Source: Akanthomyces muscarius (Eukaryota > Ascomycota > Sordariomycetes > Hypocreales > Cordycipitaceae). Taken from it: a stretch of DNA of 64,000 nt. The notes beneath the pieces are model-generated. The model was not told where the DNA came from. It did no database searches and saw nothing but the letters and a program-made list of their open reading frames with translations. This document shows positions 10,489-22,295 of the stretch, one piece after another (within the stretch, counting starts at the first letter, position 1; every line of letters starts with the position of its first letter). Made by a program: the position numbers and the translations under genes. The stretch lies in NCBI RefSeq assembly GCF_028009165.1, contig NC_079241.1:6510001-6574000 (forward strand), given 5' to 3'.

Positions 10489-11680
10489 GAAGAAATTGCC
10501 AAGATTTGTACATGGCACGACAGTCTAAACTGAGACAATGGCGCTGGAAACGTGTGACGAAAGAGCTTCGCTGAAGTACGGTGTACAGGGGGATGGGTGT
10601 CAATACTATTAGGCTTCCAATGAAAAAGAAAAGGCTGATAATATACTTTTATCTTATTAGTGAAGGGAAAAGCCACACAAGCTGTATGCCTCTTTGCCAG
10701 AAGTATCATGCTCGAGGGGAAGGAGAAGGAAAAAGAAAACCCCAAATATAGCATCTTGAGAAAAAAAGGAACGATGAATACGAAACGAGTGAGCGAGTTT
10801 AGTGATAACGGATGCTTATTCTCAAGATGATTTAGCTGGCCAGTGGGGGCTCTTATATGGCCTTTGTATGGCAGCCGCCGCCGCTCTACTTGGCTGTCGG
10901 GCAGAGCACCGCGCAAGATTCGGCTGCTCTGGAGTCAAGGCCGGGATATATTTAGGAACAGGAACCCTCAACCTCACTCGCCCATGTGCGAATGTCTACA
11001 TACAGCATTTTCAGCCGAGCTTTAGGCTTGGCTTGGCAGGGGCACTGTTGCAATTGACAGGCATCAAGTCGGGCATGATCACGAAGTTCGCTAGCGGACA
11101 AGGTGGAGGGAAGAGATAAGTACACATCTTGGCGTAAGAGTTGCTGTCGAGCAAGGCGGGTATTCATTAAACGACACAACAGCCAAGGTGGTCGCGAACA
11201 AGGACGCCAATGGTCTTTAGAAGAATAAGAGAAATTGAGAAAATCAAGAAAGACAGGGAAAATAGGAAAAAGGAAAACGAATGTCAGAAAGGATGAGAAA
11301 AGTAGTAGGGAAATAAGAGTAAAAATAATAGTTTCCCTAGAACGGCGTATTTTCTTGTCACCCACTTGGCAGACGTTAGGCTGCCACATCCCATCTCAGC
11401 TTCGGCCAGCTCCACAAATCTTAAGCCTTATAATTAATATAAAGAAAATTGAGATATTGTAAGATTAGTATCACTAGGTAGACTGTTCCGGTAAAGAGAT
11501 AATCCACTGTGGGCCACATTGGGGGAATTTCCACGACTAATAAAAATATGCCAAGACCTCGCCATCATTGCAAAAGCGAAACCCAGTGCCTCTCCCCTCT
11601 GACATCTCTTATTTCTCAAATTATTTTCTTCAATCATAGCGTAGTCTATTACTCTTGGCGACTACCGGGGAGAAAAGACA
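10489..11680. other. intergenic with polypurine tract
   Basis: The 3' flank of the aldehyde dehydrogenase and the upstream region of the DUF7136 gene. No gene is supported. Bases 11219-11332 form a degenerate A/G-rich tract with repeated AATAAGA-like words, related to tracts elsewhere in the window. Confidence 0.5.
11219..11332 (+). repeat. degenerate AATAAGA-type polypurine tract
   Basis: Almost entirely A and G on the plus strand, with imperfect words such as aataagagaaattgag and aataagagtaaaaataata. Similar tracts lie at 17994-18110 (reverse orientation), 36117-36212 and 49939-50000. Confidence 0.45.
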
Positions 11681-12697
11681 ATGCGTTTCTTCCCAGCGCT
11701 GCTTTTGGCTTGCACAACCGCGATATGGCCCGCAGCCGTGCTGGGTAAGCGAAACCTGCCGGCGACGGTGCAGGTAGACTTACTCTTTCCTCGAAACGAA
11801 ACGTACAAGCCGGCGCCATGGTTCCCTCTGGTTCTCGCAGTCAAGGGCCTCGAGGATGTCTGGCCCTTTCCCATGGCCCTCGACATGTCCGTCATCAGCG
11901 CAAGCAGCACACTTGGCGTGGACGCACCCAGCTATCGCAACTTTGATATGTCCTTTTTCAAGTTTATATGGACCGTGGATCACTCATCATCCATAACGCA
12001 CTTTGTGCATATTCCCCTCGCCAACATTACCAACGGCACGACAGATCAGTTTCACGTGAGCTTTCAGTTGAAGGTGTTGCGCCGCTGCGCGGCCAACGGC
12101 ACTGAAATACAGCGAAACTGGGGGAGCAACCCTAGCTTGCTGGAGAAATACAGCCTGGACTTTAGCACTTCCCCGGACGGCAAGGTGCCCGATATTGAGG
12201 AATCCATCAGGGCATGCCCAAAACCAAAGCCCGAGTCGTCCGTTGCGCTCCGTATCAGCGGCATCTTCACAATGCCCATATACGCCCCTGAGGTCGAGCA
12301 TCAGGACCAGTATTCCGTGTTTGAGGTGACGGAATCAGCTGTCTGTTCATACAAGGATGTGGCTGCTCAGGTGGCCAAGAATGTATCGGATACTGTCCTG
12401 AATGCGAGGCACTGCAGCCAGTGCGCCTGGCAGGACCTTACGGAAGTTTGCGAGGAGAAGCAAAACACGGCGCCCCTGCTTGGCGCAAAGGCTGAAATAC
12501 CCGTAGTTTGGTCCAGTTGCTTGATACTGGCCACGGTGGTTGTAAATGGCTACATCTACCCAAAATGCCGTGGAATTGGCGAGAGAGCCTTCCTAGCCTT
12601 GCCCGCTCATGGTAGTATTAGCGCTCGCGGCATGTTGCATAAGCCAGCACCAGCTGCGTGGGGCAGTACTTTTTCAGTCTTTAAGAATACCCCCTAA
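11681..12697 (+). CDS. Secreted DUF7136-family protein
   Basis: Single exon, 338 aa. Residues 1-22 (start MRFFPALLLACTT) form a signal peptide ending near VLG. The mature protein opens with PATVQVDLLFPRNETYKPAPWFPLVLAV, the pattern I associate with the fungal DUF7136 family, whose function is unknown. There are several N-glycosylation sequons (NET, NIT, NGT, NVS) and a set of cysteines in the second half (C-SQC-AW...VC). A hydrophobic segment near residues 272-290 (VVWSSCLILATVVV) could be a membrane or surface anchor. The ATG at 11681 is the first codon of the signal peptide. The product is presumably extracellular or wall-associated. Confidence 0.72.
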   Translation: MRFFPALLLACTTAIWPAAVLGKRNLPATVQVDLLFPRNETYKPAPWFPLVLAVKGLEDVWPFPMALDMSVISASSTLGVDAPSYRNFDMSFFKFIWTVDHSSSITHFVHIPLANITNGTTDQFHVSFQLKVLRRCAANGTEIQRNWGSNPSLLEKYSLDFSTSPDGKVPDIEESIRACPKPKPESSVALRISGIFTMPIYAPEVEHQDQYSVFEVTESAVCSYKDVAAQVAKNVSDTVLNARHCSQCAWQDLTEVCEEKQNTAPLLGAKAEIPVVWSSCLILATVVVNGYIYPKCRGIGERAFLALPAHGSISARGMLHKPAPAAWGSTFSVFKNTP

Positions 12698-13278
12698 ATT
12701 ATGAAATTAACTTGGGAAATATAATCGGTGGCCTTTTTCAATGACCGCTTACACTGACGAGCCGTCTGCGATGGGCTCACAGCCCTACCTAGTTGGGCGA
12801 GTGAGACAAGCCGCTACGCTGCACCATTGGCGGAAGCTATCCGTGCGGCGGCGGCGGCGGCTTGCAGAATTTTAAGTGTGGCGTTCCGCCGATCTGAATC
12901 CTGTCAGAATAAGCTTCTTTGATGCGACAACATGCCACCACATAGACCAGCAACCTCGGACAATTGCTGACGAGCGATACTGTTGCTAATAAATTATCAA
13001 GACAATAAATAGCCTGCCATTCGATGCGACCAGTCTCCATCACGTGAGTGTCAACTCCGAACGGAGAGCGGGCCTCCCGGTGCAGCTCCATGACTCGAAA
13101 TGGAGACTCCGGCCATGCAGATTCATGCACGTTTTCGAACCTGCGGCCCCAGCAAAGCAAATCTATGATATCTACGCAACCCCCCGCCATTTCCATCGCA
13201 ATGCCATTCATCTGATTCATCGCCCCTTTCCTCCGCCGTTTTTCTCGTCACGCGCTCGTCATTGAGCTCCATCGAACC
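12698..13278. other. intergenic: permease promoter
   Basis: Upstream region of the permease gene. It contains a short (CGG)n run near 12844-12858 and an AT-rich segment near 12985-13010. I see no gene. Confidence 0.5.
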
Positions 13279-14958
13279 ATGAAAGGCGACAACGAGCCCG
13301 CCGCGGCCGCGGATCTCTCCTCCCTGAGCCCTCCTGGCTCCGAAAAGCACCACCGCGACGAGGAGCTCGGCAAGCCGGCGGCGCCCGCCTCCCATGGCGA
13401 GGGCGCGAGCGAGTCGACCCGGCGCGGGCTCAAGTCGCGCCACGCGCAGATGATTGCCCTCGGCGGCTCCATCGGCACCGGCCTCTTCGTCGGCTCCGGG
13501 CAGGGGCTCAAGATGGGCGGGCCGGCGTTCCTGCTCGCGTGCTACACCATCATCACGCTGCTGCTGTACGGCGTCGCCACGGGCGTCGGCGAGATCAGCG
13601 CGTACCTGCCCGTCCGCGGCTCCGGCGTCGCCTACTACGGCCACCGCTTCGTCTCGCGCAGCCTCGGCTTCACCCTCGGCTGGCTCTACTGGTACATCTT
13701 CTCGCTGGGCATCGCCGGCGAAATCACAATCACCACCATTGTCATCCAGTACTGGGAGTCGCCCGTGCCCACGGCCGCCTGGTACACCATCATCGCCGTC
13801 GTCATCATCGCCTGCAACTTCTTCCCCGTGTCCGTGTACGGCGAGGCCGAGTTTTGGTTCGCGTCGACCAAGGTGGTGGCCATTATCGGCCTGCTCATCC
13901 TCACCGTCGTCCTCTTCTTTGGCGGCGGCCCGACGCACGAACCCCTCTACTTTACCAACTGGGCGCACCCGGGGCCCATCAACACGTATCTCCTCGAGGG
14001 TGGCGTCGGCCGCCTGTGCGCTTTTGTCGGCACCCTCACCTTCTCCGTCTACGCCTTCATCTTTGCGCCCGAGATGCTCGTCGCCACGGCCGGCGAGATG
14101 CAGTCGCCCCGCCGCAACATGCCCAAGGCCACCAAGCGCTACTTTTACCGCCTCGTCATCTTTTACCTGCTGGGCGTGCTGGCCATTGGCATCCTCGTCC
14201 GCAGCGACAATGCCGGCCTGCTCTCGCCGGGCAACACGGCGGCCGCCTCGCCGTGGGCGCTGGGCATCAAGGCCGCCGGCATCCCGGTGCTCGACTCCAT
14301 CATCAACGCCGTCATTGTCCTGTCGGCGTGGTCCACCGGCAACTCGTTCCTGTACATCTCCAGCCGCGCCCTGTACTCGCTCGCGCTCTCGGGCAACGCG
14401 CCGCGCATCTTTGCGCGCTGCACCAAGCACGGCATCCCCCACTATGCTACTGCGCTGAGCGCCTGCTTCGCGGCCCTGGCCTACATGAACCTCGGAAGTA
14501 CAGGCTCCGTGGTATTCAACTGGCTCGTCAACATTGTGAATACAGGTGCTTTCCAGAGCTGGATCTGCTGCTGCTTCATCTATGTTCGGTTTCACAAGGC
14601 CACCGAGCTGCAGAACGTGACGGTTGCCAACGGGCAGCTCCCATACCGTTCGAGATTCCAGCCATATGCGGCCTGGATCAGCGGCGTCGTCTTCTTTGTG
14701 CTGCTGCTTCTCAACGGGTTCAAAGTATTCGTCAAGGGCCACTGGGATACGCCGACGTTCATCACGTCCTACATTGGCATTGTGGTTTTTGCCGTATTAT
14801 ACTTTGGACACAAATTTACCATTGGACGAAACGATCCTTGGATGATGCCATTGCACGAAATCGATCTTCACTCGGGCATGGAGGATGTGATGGCAGCCGA
14901 GTTGCCACCATCGCCGCCGATCAAATGGTACCAAGTGTGGAGGATCTTGTTTGACTAG
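13279..14958 (+). CDS. Amino-acid permease, YAT family (APC superfamily)
   Basis: Single exon, 559 aa, typical for yeast-type amino-acid transporters. These are plasma-membrane proton symporters for amino acids. A hydrophilic N-terminal tail of about 50 residues precedes RRGLKSRHAQMIALGGSIGT, the hallmark start of transmembrane segment 1 with its substrate-backbone-binding GS-GTG loop. About 12 hydrophobic segments follow, including LGWLYWYIFSLGIAGEITI, and the conserved PRRNMPKATKRYFYR loop after TM6. The hydrophilic C-terminus ends PPIKWYQVWRILFD. Substrate range cannot be read from sequence; proline, general amino acid and dicarboxylate permeases share this scaffold. No intron is visible. 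A 539-codon open frame on the opposite strand is a codon-bias shadow. Confidence 0.92.
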   Translation: MKGDNEPAAAADLSSLSPPGSEKHHRDEELGKPAAPASHGEGASESTRRGLKSRHAQMIALGGSIGTGLFVGSGQGLKMGGPAFLLACYTIITLLLYGVATGVGEISAYLPVRGSGVAYYGHRFVSRSLGFTLGWLYWYIFSLGIAGEITITTIVIQYWESPVPTAAWYTIIAVVIIACNFFPVSVYGEAEFWFASTKVVAIIGLLILTVVLFFGGGPTHEPLYFTNWAHPGPINTYLLEGGVGRLCAFVGTLTFSVYAFIFAPEMLVATAGEMQSPRRNMPKATKRYFYRLVIFYLLGVLAIGILVRSDNAGLLSPGNTAAASPWALGIKAAGIPVLDSIINAVIVLSAWSTGNSFLYISSRALYSLALSGNAPRIFARCTKHGIPHYATALSACFAALAYMNLGSTGSVVFNWLVNIVNTGAFQSWICCCFIYVRFHKATELQNVTVANGQLPYRSRFQPYAAWISGVVFFVLLLLNGFKVFVKGHWDTPTFITSYIGIVVFAVLYFGHKFTIGRNDPWMMPLHEIDLHSGMEDVMAAELPPSPPIKWYQVWRILFD

Positions 14959-17900
14959 ATGACTTGTCGCGCATAAAAAGTTTTGTACATATATTCATGC
15001 ATTAGCTGGCGTTGGGTTTACAAAAAAGTTTCGTACGAATTTTGCATAGATTGTTGGCCATAGCCTTGAGATAGAAAGCATTACGCCGCCACAAAGTTTG
15101 GCACTGTTTGTATATGTCGGTCACTTGACGCTTTTGTGACGCAGTCTCGGTGTTTGATGAATGGCAGCATAATTGTCGAAAGAAGGCCGTGTTCTGTTTC
15201 GATCATTTTGACGTCCTGACGACATTCGAACTGTGGAAAGCATTGACTCAAGGGTTCGTTGCACGAGCTTCGGATCATCATCTACGCGCATATCCAGTAG
15301 CAAGTATGCCAAGTCTGAGCATCGCAGCCAGTAGGTAAAAAGAACCCCTTGGGGTAAAAATGTAGCCACAAAAAAACCATGGGAGACCGCCACACGTAAA
15401 ACGCAGTACAGCCTCCCTCAAACGAGCGGCAAATATTCCTCTGGCAACTACAAGACCCAAATGCGTGACGCGTTCTATCGGGATAGTAGAATGTGCGTCG
15501 GTGTCGCTGAGCGGATAACTCGCGAGGTCTTGGTCGTTGCGTGAAGAGGAAAGGAAGGAAAAGAAGTAGGAAAAGCGACAGAAAATTTGGGAGCTTGAAC
15601 AAAGCCCAGCTGGAGGTGGGGCGGCAGCGGCGTGCGCTGGTTGGCTGGGGGGGCTGGTGCTTTCGGCACGCTATTACCACTGCAAATCAGGTTGCTGAGA
15701 GACCTCTCGTGCCATTTACATCAACTGCAGACGCAGGTACAGTGAGGCGCTGCAGGATGTCTGCATCAGGTCATACGAGGCGTCTTTAAAGGATGCTGCA
15801 GATAGAAGGATCAGCGGATTCTAAGAATGGCTTTTCGCTTTGATTCTACACCGAGACGAGATTTTGCCACTGCTGGGCGCCTGGCTCTCACCATCACCCA
15901 ACCCAGCCTGTAATGGCAGGGTTGGATGATGATGACGTTTTGGCCATCGTTCAGAAACAACCTTGTCCCCCCATTTCTCCAAACTAGCGCGAAACACTTC
16001 CTTGTGAATTTTTCAAATTTAATGCAAGGCAGTTTGAATGATCTCCCAGCCTGCAGAGACGCCGACTAATACCCACCAGATCCTCATTCTGCGTGTTATT
16101 CACTGCCCTGGCCCTATAGTCGAATCCTCTAGCTACGTTTCATTAAACTGAATCTAGATATCAAAGAGAAGAAGAAAGTTTTCTGGAGTTTGGCATGTTC
16201 CGTTCTGGCTCTGATATGCCACACTCCCACAGGAACTCGCAGGAAGGCATCGGACGGCCTAAAACGGCACACATCCGAAATCCCCCCTTCCCCTCGGGAC
16301 CGGGATATAGCTGTACTCGGATGATGTCGAATTATTGAAAACCAACAACATGCCAAGGTATTCGAGCGAAAATGGCGCAAACGATGCTGTTTCACCAGTC
16401 GAGAGGCAGAATCGCCACTTACACGCTTCTCTCTCCCGTGAATGCCATGCCTGCGGGGAAAAGATATCTTCTTGGAACGGCTCAGTCTCCGCGACTTTCT
16501 ACTTTCATCTCTGGTATATTTCACACTATGGACTAAGGCGCAGCCTCATTTGCTCTGCATTGCGCCATCTTCGCGTTCCTGAGGGATCGAGCCTCGTGCC
16601 GCTTACACGCCTTCAACCCTATCTTTCATTGCATTTGGTCCTGCATCTTGACGAAGCATTTGTACTACGGAGAACATGGGAAGACAATTCGCATACCGTC
16701 ACCACAGGGATGCGTTGCCCGAATTGGAGTGTTGTGTCGACTGCCGAAGCGCTCACCACAGCTACGTTGATCGCCTGATGGTTCAATTCGGTTCACCTAG
16801 ATTTTCTAGCATCGGCGCTGGCCAAACAGTACAGTATCACCCACCTGTTCCCATCATATTGAAGAGGAGTTCTCACGATCGTCTTCAGGCTGAAAGGATG
16901 CCTCAAGATTCTAGACTCCCATGTTGCACGTAGCCTGGATAGCAGTTCTTCTCCTGAAGAAGCCCAATGACTTGTCACGTACCACCTCTGCGGTCAAGCC
17001 TTATTTTCTCATCAACTACAGCAGAAAGCACCTTATCGTAGCAATAAATCGAGTATCAAAGATGCGACGATGCCCTCGTAAAGACTGGCTCCGATACTCT
17101 TACCATAGCAGCTCTCTCAGCACCGCCTCGACTCTCGAACAAAAACCTGCTCATCACATACTTTCTTCTTCTTCTTCTTCTTCTACAGTACATGTTTTCT
17201 CTACATAGGGGTTTGACACAACCCAAAAAATTAGATTGAGGTTTGAAAAGCGTGCTTGCTGGATGATGTTCCACCAAGATGCCAGAGTTCTTGGCCAATG
17301 CCTCGTAGTCTGTTGTTGTGGACATTTGTTCAAGCAGTCGGTCAGGGTAGTTTGACTCTTTCTGGCCGTCTTCTGCTTTTTTGTCGTTACCAACTTGCCC
17401 TATCCAGCTGTCTTGGCCATGGGCTTTTTATCTTCATCCGGGAAAAAAGGTCTGAATTTCAGCTTTGGTAGCGGCTCTGCTTCGCTCTCTTGTCGTCATC
17501 GCGGAAGGAGTTCTTGGGGGAGCACTAACAGAACGACGGGAATACTGACTTGGACCTGCTAGTGATTGTCGGGTGCGTTGCGCCATCGTATCGAGAAGCC
17601 GAGTGTTTTCGTAAATTTGGGAATTATAGTACGTTTATTTAATCTTGAAGCATCTTAGTGTCGCAGTTGTGTCTGTTCAGACACCTTTGAGGCCTCACTA
17701 ACTGGTGGGGGTACTACTAGGCTGGTGTAGACGATACGGGCTTTGGCAGGGATGGGGAGCGTCGAATTTATTTATCAGTGAGATGATGGTATAAGCAATA
17801 TGATGATCTCCCATATCTCGTGTATATATGTATCTCTATTTTTTCCCCGTATTTAGTGTACTTCTGTTTTGTCGATTTCTTGTGTTTTCACTGTAGTAGG

Positions 17901-18968
17901 TGCTAAGAAATACGCCACTCAAGTAGATGCGTGCTGTGCAGCTCCGTCACACTCTTCGCGAACCACCGCTAGTAAGCGCTATACCGCTTATTCTTGCCAT
18001 CTTTTATGTTATCCTCTATTTCTCTTATTTTCCCTCAGTTCTCTTATTCGTATCACTTTTCCTACTTTCTCCTATTTTTCTTATTTTTCTTCTCTCCTTT
18101 AATATCTATCTTTGGTGCCTATGCCTCTCACCTCGCACCCAGCAACTGGCTGCCGCTCACCCACCACACCACCCACTTCCCCTCCGCATGATGCCCACTG
18201 CATTACTACCCAACAAAGCCACCAACGCACAAATCCAGTCGGCCGACTCGCAGCTGCAGGTGGCGTTACCCTGGTGTCCCCTACCTGCATACGCACGTGT
18301 GGCTGTCGGCGACGCGAGATTGGTTCTGCCAGATAAAGTACATCGCATCGTGGGGGGGCAGCTGTCGCGTTTGCTGTCACGCCAGCAGTCAGTCACCAGG
18401 CAAACCGAGCCAGCGCTGCAACGTCCAAAGCCCTAACGCGGTGATGATCCCGACTGTTCGAAACATGACGCATCCCTTGCTCGGCCCGTCGTCCATTTAT
18501 ATACTCTTCTCCAGCCGCAGACTGGGGTTCGTATCCTAGACCTCGAGCATCAAAAACACATCGAAGAATCCGCCGGAAACGACGTAGCGTCGGGGTGTAC
18601 CAGCAGGTAGCTATCTGCGCCAGCATCTCAGCACCAAAACGCACCAAATTGTAGCGTCTCCAGATCAGCTTTTAGAGCGTTGACAGGCCAGCCCCAGCAT
18701 TCATTCACTTTAGTGACGCACTTGTCTCGGCCGCGAGCTTGACCCACTTGAAAGCTACTTTTCGACCTGATGATCTGACTTGCGCCGACAAGACCGAATC
18801 AGTCAGGTAGCTTCTTGAATTCTTCATCTGCAGCAGCCGACGACCCCTAGAGCAGTGCTAGGTTGAAAAGACGCGCATTGAACCATTTCCCTCCAAGCCT
18901 CCTCCGTCATCCAGGCTGGACGTGACATGCGGTGCGACTAGACTGACGCGCATCAGCGGCTTGCGACC
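14959..18968. other. gene-poor 4-kb stretch
   Basis: No gene can be supported. It holds a (TTC)7 microsatellite at about 17163-17184, a pyrimidine tract at 17994-18110, and the leader of the endopolyphosphatase gene at the end. Open frames on both strands lack recognisable domains, and I find no inverted terminal repeats, transposase motifs or tRNA structure. Confidence 0.5.
17994..18110 (-). repeat. degenerate AATAAGA-type polypurine tract (reverse orientation)
   Basis: Pyrimidine-rich on the plus strand. The minus strand reads repeated aataagagaa, aataagaaaaatagg and similar words, matching the tract at 11219-11332 in style and partly in wording. Confidence 0.45.
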
Positions 18969-21143
18969 ATGCTCACTACGGCTGCGACGGTGCGGCTCCC
19001 ATTGCTGCTGGCATTGGCCGCATACGTCTTGGCTGCCCCTGAAAAAATCGTGCTCGACGTCAATGAAGGCACTGTTGCATCTACTGAGGAGCCTCGAAAG
19101 CTCACTGGGCGGTTCTTGCACATAACAGGTTTGCCTCACTATCCTCAGAGCCTCAACAGACAGCATCACTGACCACGGCCAGACTTCCACCCCGACCAAT
19201 TCTACAAGGCACACTCCGACATTGACGATAGCTGCCACAGCGGCAAGGGAGCCGCTGGCACATTTGGCGCCGAAGTTTCTGACTGTGACTCACCGATATC
19301 CCTCGCCAACAATACCCTCGATTGGGTCCGCGACAACCTCCGCGACCAAATTGACTTTGTCATCTGGACCGGCGACACCGCGCGCCACGACAATGACGAA
19401 AGCCACCCCCGTAACTCGGCGCAGGTCCTCGGCACCAATCGCATGGTTGCTGCCAAAATGTTTGAGACCTTTGCAAGCGACACGCCTCGCGGGCCTGGGC
19501 TCCAGCTGCCCGTCGTGCCCACCTTTGGCAACAACGACTTTCTCCCCCACAACATCATGGTCCCTGGCCCCAACCGCTGGTTCGTAGACTATGCAGACAT
19601 TTGGGGCCCCTTTATCCCCGAAGTGCAGCGCCATCAATTTGAATACGGTGGATGGTTCTACACCGAGGTAGTGCCCAACAAGCTTGTCGTTTTCAGCCTC
19701 AACACCATGTTCTTTTTTGACCGCAATGCCGCCGTCGACGGCTGTGCGCTCGCTTCGGAACCTGGCTACAAGCACATGGAATGGCTGCGCGTCCAGCTGC
19801 AGCGATTGCGCGTGAGCGGCATGAAGGCCATCCTCATGGGCCATGTCCCACCCGCACGAACCGACAGCAAGCAGAACTGGGACGAGACGTGCTGGCAGCG
19901 CTACACTCTCTGGTTGAAGCAGTACCGCGATGTTGTTGTCGGCTCACTCTTTGGCCACATGAACATTGATCACTTCGTTCTGCAAGACACAAACGATCTC
20001 GACGAGGACAGCATTCTTGCCCAGGGCGAGGTCAACATTCGCCAGAGTCTGGATCTCGGTGAAGACAATAAAGTCGGCATTTCTGCCAAAACCGATTATC
20101 TTCAGGATGTACGCCAGCAGTGGTCGAAGCTGCCGAAGTCTGCTGGGCATGGCACTAACAAGAATGTCCAAACCTTGGAGGGCGACGATGATGACGATGA
20201 GGACAGCGACGATGAGTATGACATCGAGACCGTCTTTGGCAAGAAAAGGGGCAAAGGCAAGAAGAAGAAAGGTGGAAAAAGGAAGAAGAACAAGAAGGGT
20301 CTCAAGAAAATTGGCGGCAAATACGCCGAACGATATCAAATCTCCATGATCGGTCCCAGCGTTATCCCCAACTACTTTCCCACCATGCGCGTGTACGAGT
20401 ACAACATTACCGGCATGGAGGACAACCCGCTCTGGAAAGACGTATACGGCACAGCGTCTACGATTCAGGGTGCCGAGATGCAGCGCGCACACGACGTTGG
20501 TTTTGCTCCAGAAGAGCTGAAGCGCCGCTCGCTGGACGAGCCCGCCATGACCGAAGCCGAGTTTGAAGCGCAGTTTCCCGATATTTTTGAGAATGACGAT
20601 ACCGCGCACGATGCCGGCAAGAAAAAGAGGAGAAAGAGAAAGGGCCACGGCCCGCCCTCACTCAACGTGCCCCCGGGACCCGACGCCGGCTCACTGCCCG
20701 GACCGGCCTACATGCCGCAGACGCTCTCGTGGGTGGCGTTTACGCAGTACTACGCAAATCTCACGCGCATCAACCACGACGCCGACAAGCGCACTGGCGA
20801 CCGCGAGACCAATCCCGTGCAGTTTGAGGTTGAGTACGACACGCGCGACGACGACTGGTATCAGCTCGAGGACCTGACGGTTCGGGAGATGCTCAAGCTG
20901 GCGCACAGCATTGGTGCGGATGACCATAAAAACATTGTCACGACCCAAGTTGATATGAGCATGGCAGATGATGACGAGGTCTGTCGAGAGGAAGATGATG
21001 TATATGCCACGGGTAGGAAGAAGAAGGGGAAGAAGGGAAAGAAGGGCAAAAAGAAGAAGGATAAGAAGAATAAGCTGTGGATTGAGTTTCTCCGGCGTGC
21101 GTTTGTGGGCACCATGGACGATGACGAGTTGGAGGAGCTCTGA
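18969..21143 (+). CDS. PPN1: Vacuolar endopolyphosphatase
   Basis: Two exons, 18969-19128 and 19183-21143, giving 706 aa. The enzyme cleaves long inorganic polyphosphate chains inside the vacuole. Residues 8-22 are a hydrophobic signal anchor, as expected for a type II vacuolar protein delivered through the secretory route. The calcineurin-like metallophosphatase core shows its metal ligands in order: the DFH motif at Asp54/His56 right after the splice junction, GDTARHD at 117-123, GNND at 169-172, MGHVPP and FGHMNIDHF. Two very basic stretches follow or end the protein, one after an acidic run (EGDDDDDEDSDDEYD) and one near the C-terminus (KKKGKKGKKGKKKKDKK). These lie outside the catalytic fold; binding to polyanions is a reasonable guess. 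The intron has a GTTTGC donor and splits the Asp54 codon. Confidence 0.92.
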
Positions 21144-21845
21144 CGAGGACCATCCGGGCCTTGTTTCTCAATTCTTGCTGTGCTTGTGTTCTGCATCTTT
21201 CTATATCTTTTTCGCCTGAACCCTGTCTTTTCGTTTCTCCGGTTGTTGCATTTCTCTGGGGCCTTTTTTTTTCCAGCTAGCATACTGTGGATTTGGCGTT
21301 GTCATATATTGGATGATATTGGATATACTGGACTGGAATATAGGTAGGGTACAAGTCTCAGGATATTACAGGACAATTTGCATAAATAAATTTGGTATTC
21401 AAAAGAAATGGCCAGACGATTTAGTGATTAATCGTGACCAGCAAGATAGTACAAAATGTTTAAAGAACATTGTCTCATCCTCATTAACCAAGAGTCCCTG
21501 CAATCGACTCTTGCACTTTCCCTCCGACGCCCATGTCGGGCAAGATAATATGTAAAACAAAAAAATAGCGAGTGATGTGTACAAGGTAATTTTGGAACCG
21601 TCAATGCTGAAAAAAAAACGCCAAAGACATCCCTCGTAAGGGCATGCATCCTGAAGATGTCGTGTGTGTCGGGAGCACATGGTATAGTATAATGCGGTCG
21701 TGCTCGCGGTATGTAGAAGAGATAGATGGTGTGCGTGCGCATCGACACTGCCAGCACCAGGCTGAAGTTGCACACGAGAGATGATTCATGCGCAGTCGTA
21801 AACACACAGCGCAGAGTAACAACTCCGCGGTTGGGGGAGTGCAGC
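21144..21845. other. convergent intergenic region
   Basis: Lies between the endopolyphosphatase stop (+) and the stop of the 149-aa protein gene (-). It is AT-rich and contains short T and A runs. I see no gene. Confidence 0.5.
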
Positions 21846-22295
21846 TTATTGGGAGTCGGGGCCAACAACGTTGACAGAGGGAATGGCCATGCGTCCCTGG
21901 CTAGACTGGCGCTTTGTCAGGGCCGGGCGAGCAGCCAGCTTTGCGTACCAGGGGCGTGAGGTCTGCTGGCCGCCGCCGACACTGCTTCGGCTGCCCGTGG
22001 TCGTCGAGGTAGCGTCGTCGTCCTCGGAGGAGTGCTTCTTGGCGGCGTCGTCGCGGACGACGAGATACGTGTCGCTGCCAAAGGCGAGGTCGTCCTCGAG
22101 GCCCATCTCGCGGAAGACGGACGTGCGGCCCTTTTGGATGTTGCTCGCAAAGGGCGGCAGGCGCAGGCCGGCTCCCTCGCGAAGGCGGTCCGACGTGATG
22201 TGCGAGTTGAACTTGGGACGGACGGGCACGGGAAGGCCACCGCCGGCGGAAGAGGCAGGAGGAGGAGGCATGGGAGCCAGAGAGATGGTCGTCAT
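21846..22295 (-). CDS. Hypothetical protein, 149 aa
   Basis: I do not recognise this gene. A single open exon on the minus strand encodes a hydrophilic 149-aa protein. It starts with a Pro-rich stretch (MTTISLAPMPPPPASS), followed by a compact central block that looks conserved in character (KFNSHITSDRLREGAGLRLP and IQKGRTSVFREMGLEDDLAF). Next is a Ser/Thr/Asp-rich linker, and the end contains SRPWYAKLAARPALTKR. There is no signal peptide or membrane segment, so it is likely cytosolic or nuclear. I chose the ATG at 22295 because upstream in-frame sequence is AT-rich leader. The balanced amino-acid use and clean start support a real gene, but function is unknown. Confidence 0.6.
   Translation of the reverse strand: MTTISLAPMPPPPASSAGGGLPVPVRPKFNSHITSDRLREGAGLRLPPFASNIQKGRTSVFREMGLEDDLAFGSDTYLVVRDDAAKKHSSEDDDATSTTTGSRSSVGGGQQTSRPWYAKLAARPALTKRQSSQGRMAIPSVNVVGPDSQ

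Noticed and set aside
13123..14742. 539-codon open frame antisense to the amino-acid permease
   Set aside because: Codon-bias artefact. It is highly charged and low-complexity, and the plus strand encodes a full transporter.
16335..16778. 147-codon plus-strand open frame in the gene-poor region
   Set aside because: The composition looks random, there is no recognisable domain, and competing frames on the other strand are of equal quality.
18516..18541. tRNA B-box-like ggttcgtatcc
   Set aside because: The flanking bases do not form a T stem, and no cloverleaf with an acceptor stem can be drawn.
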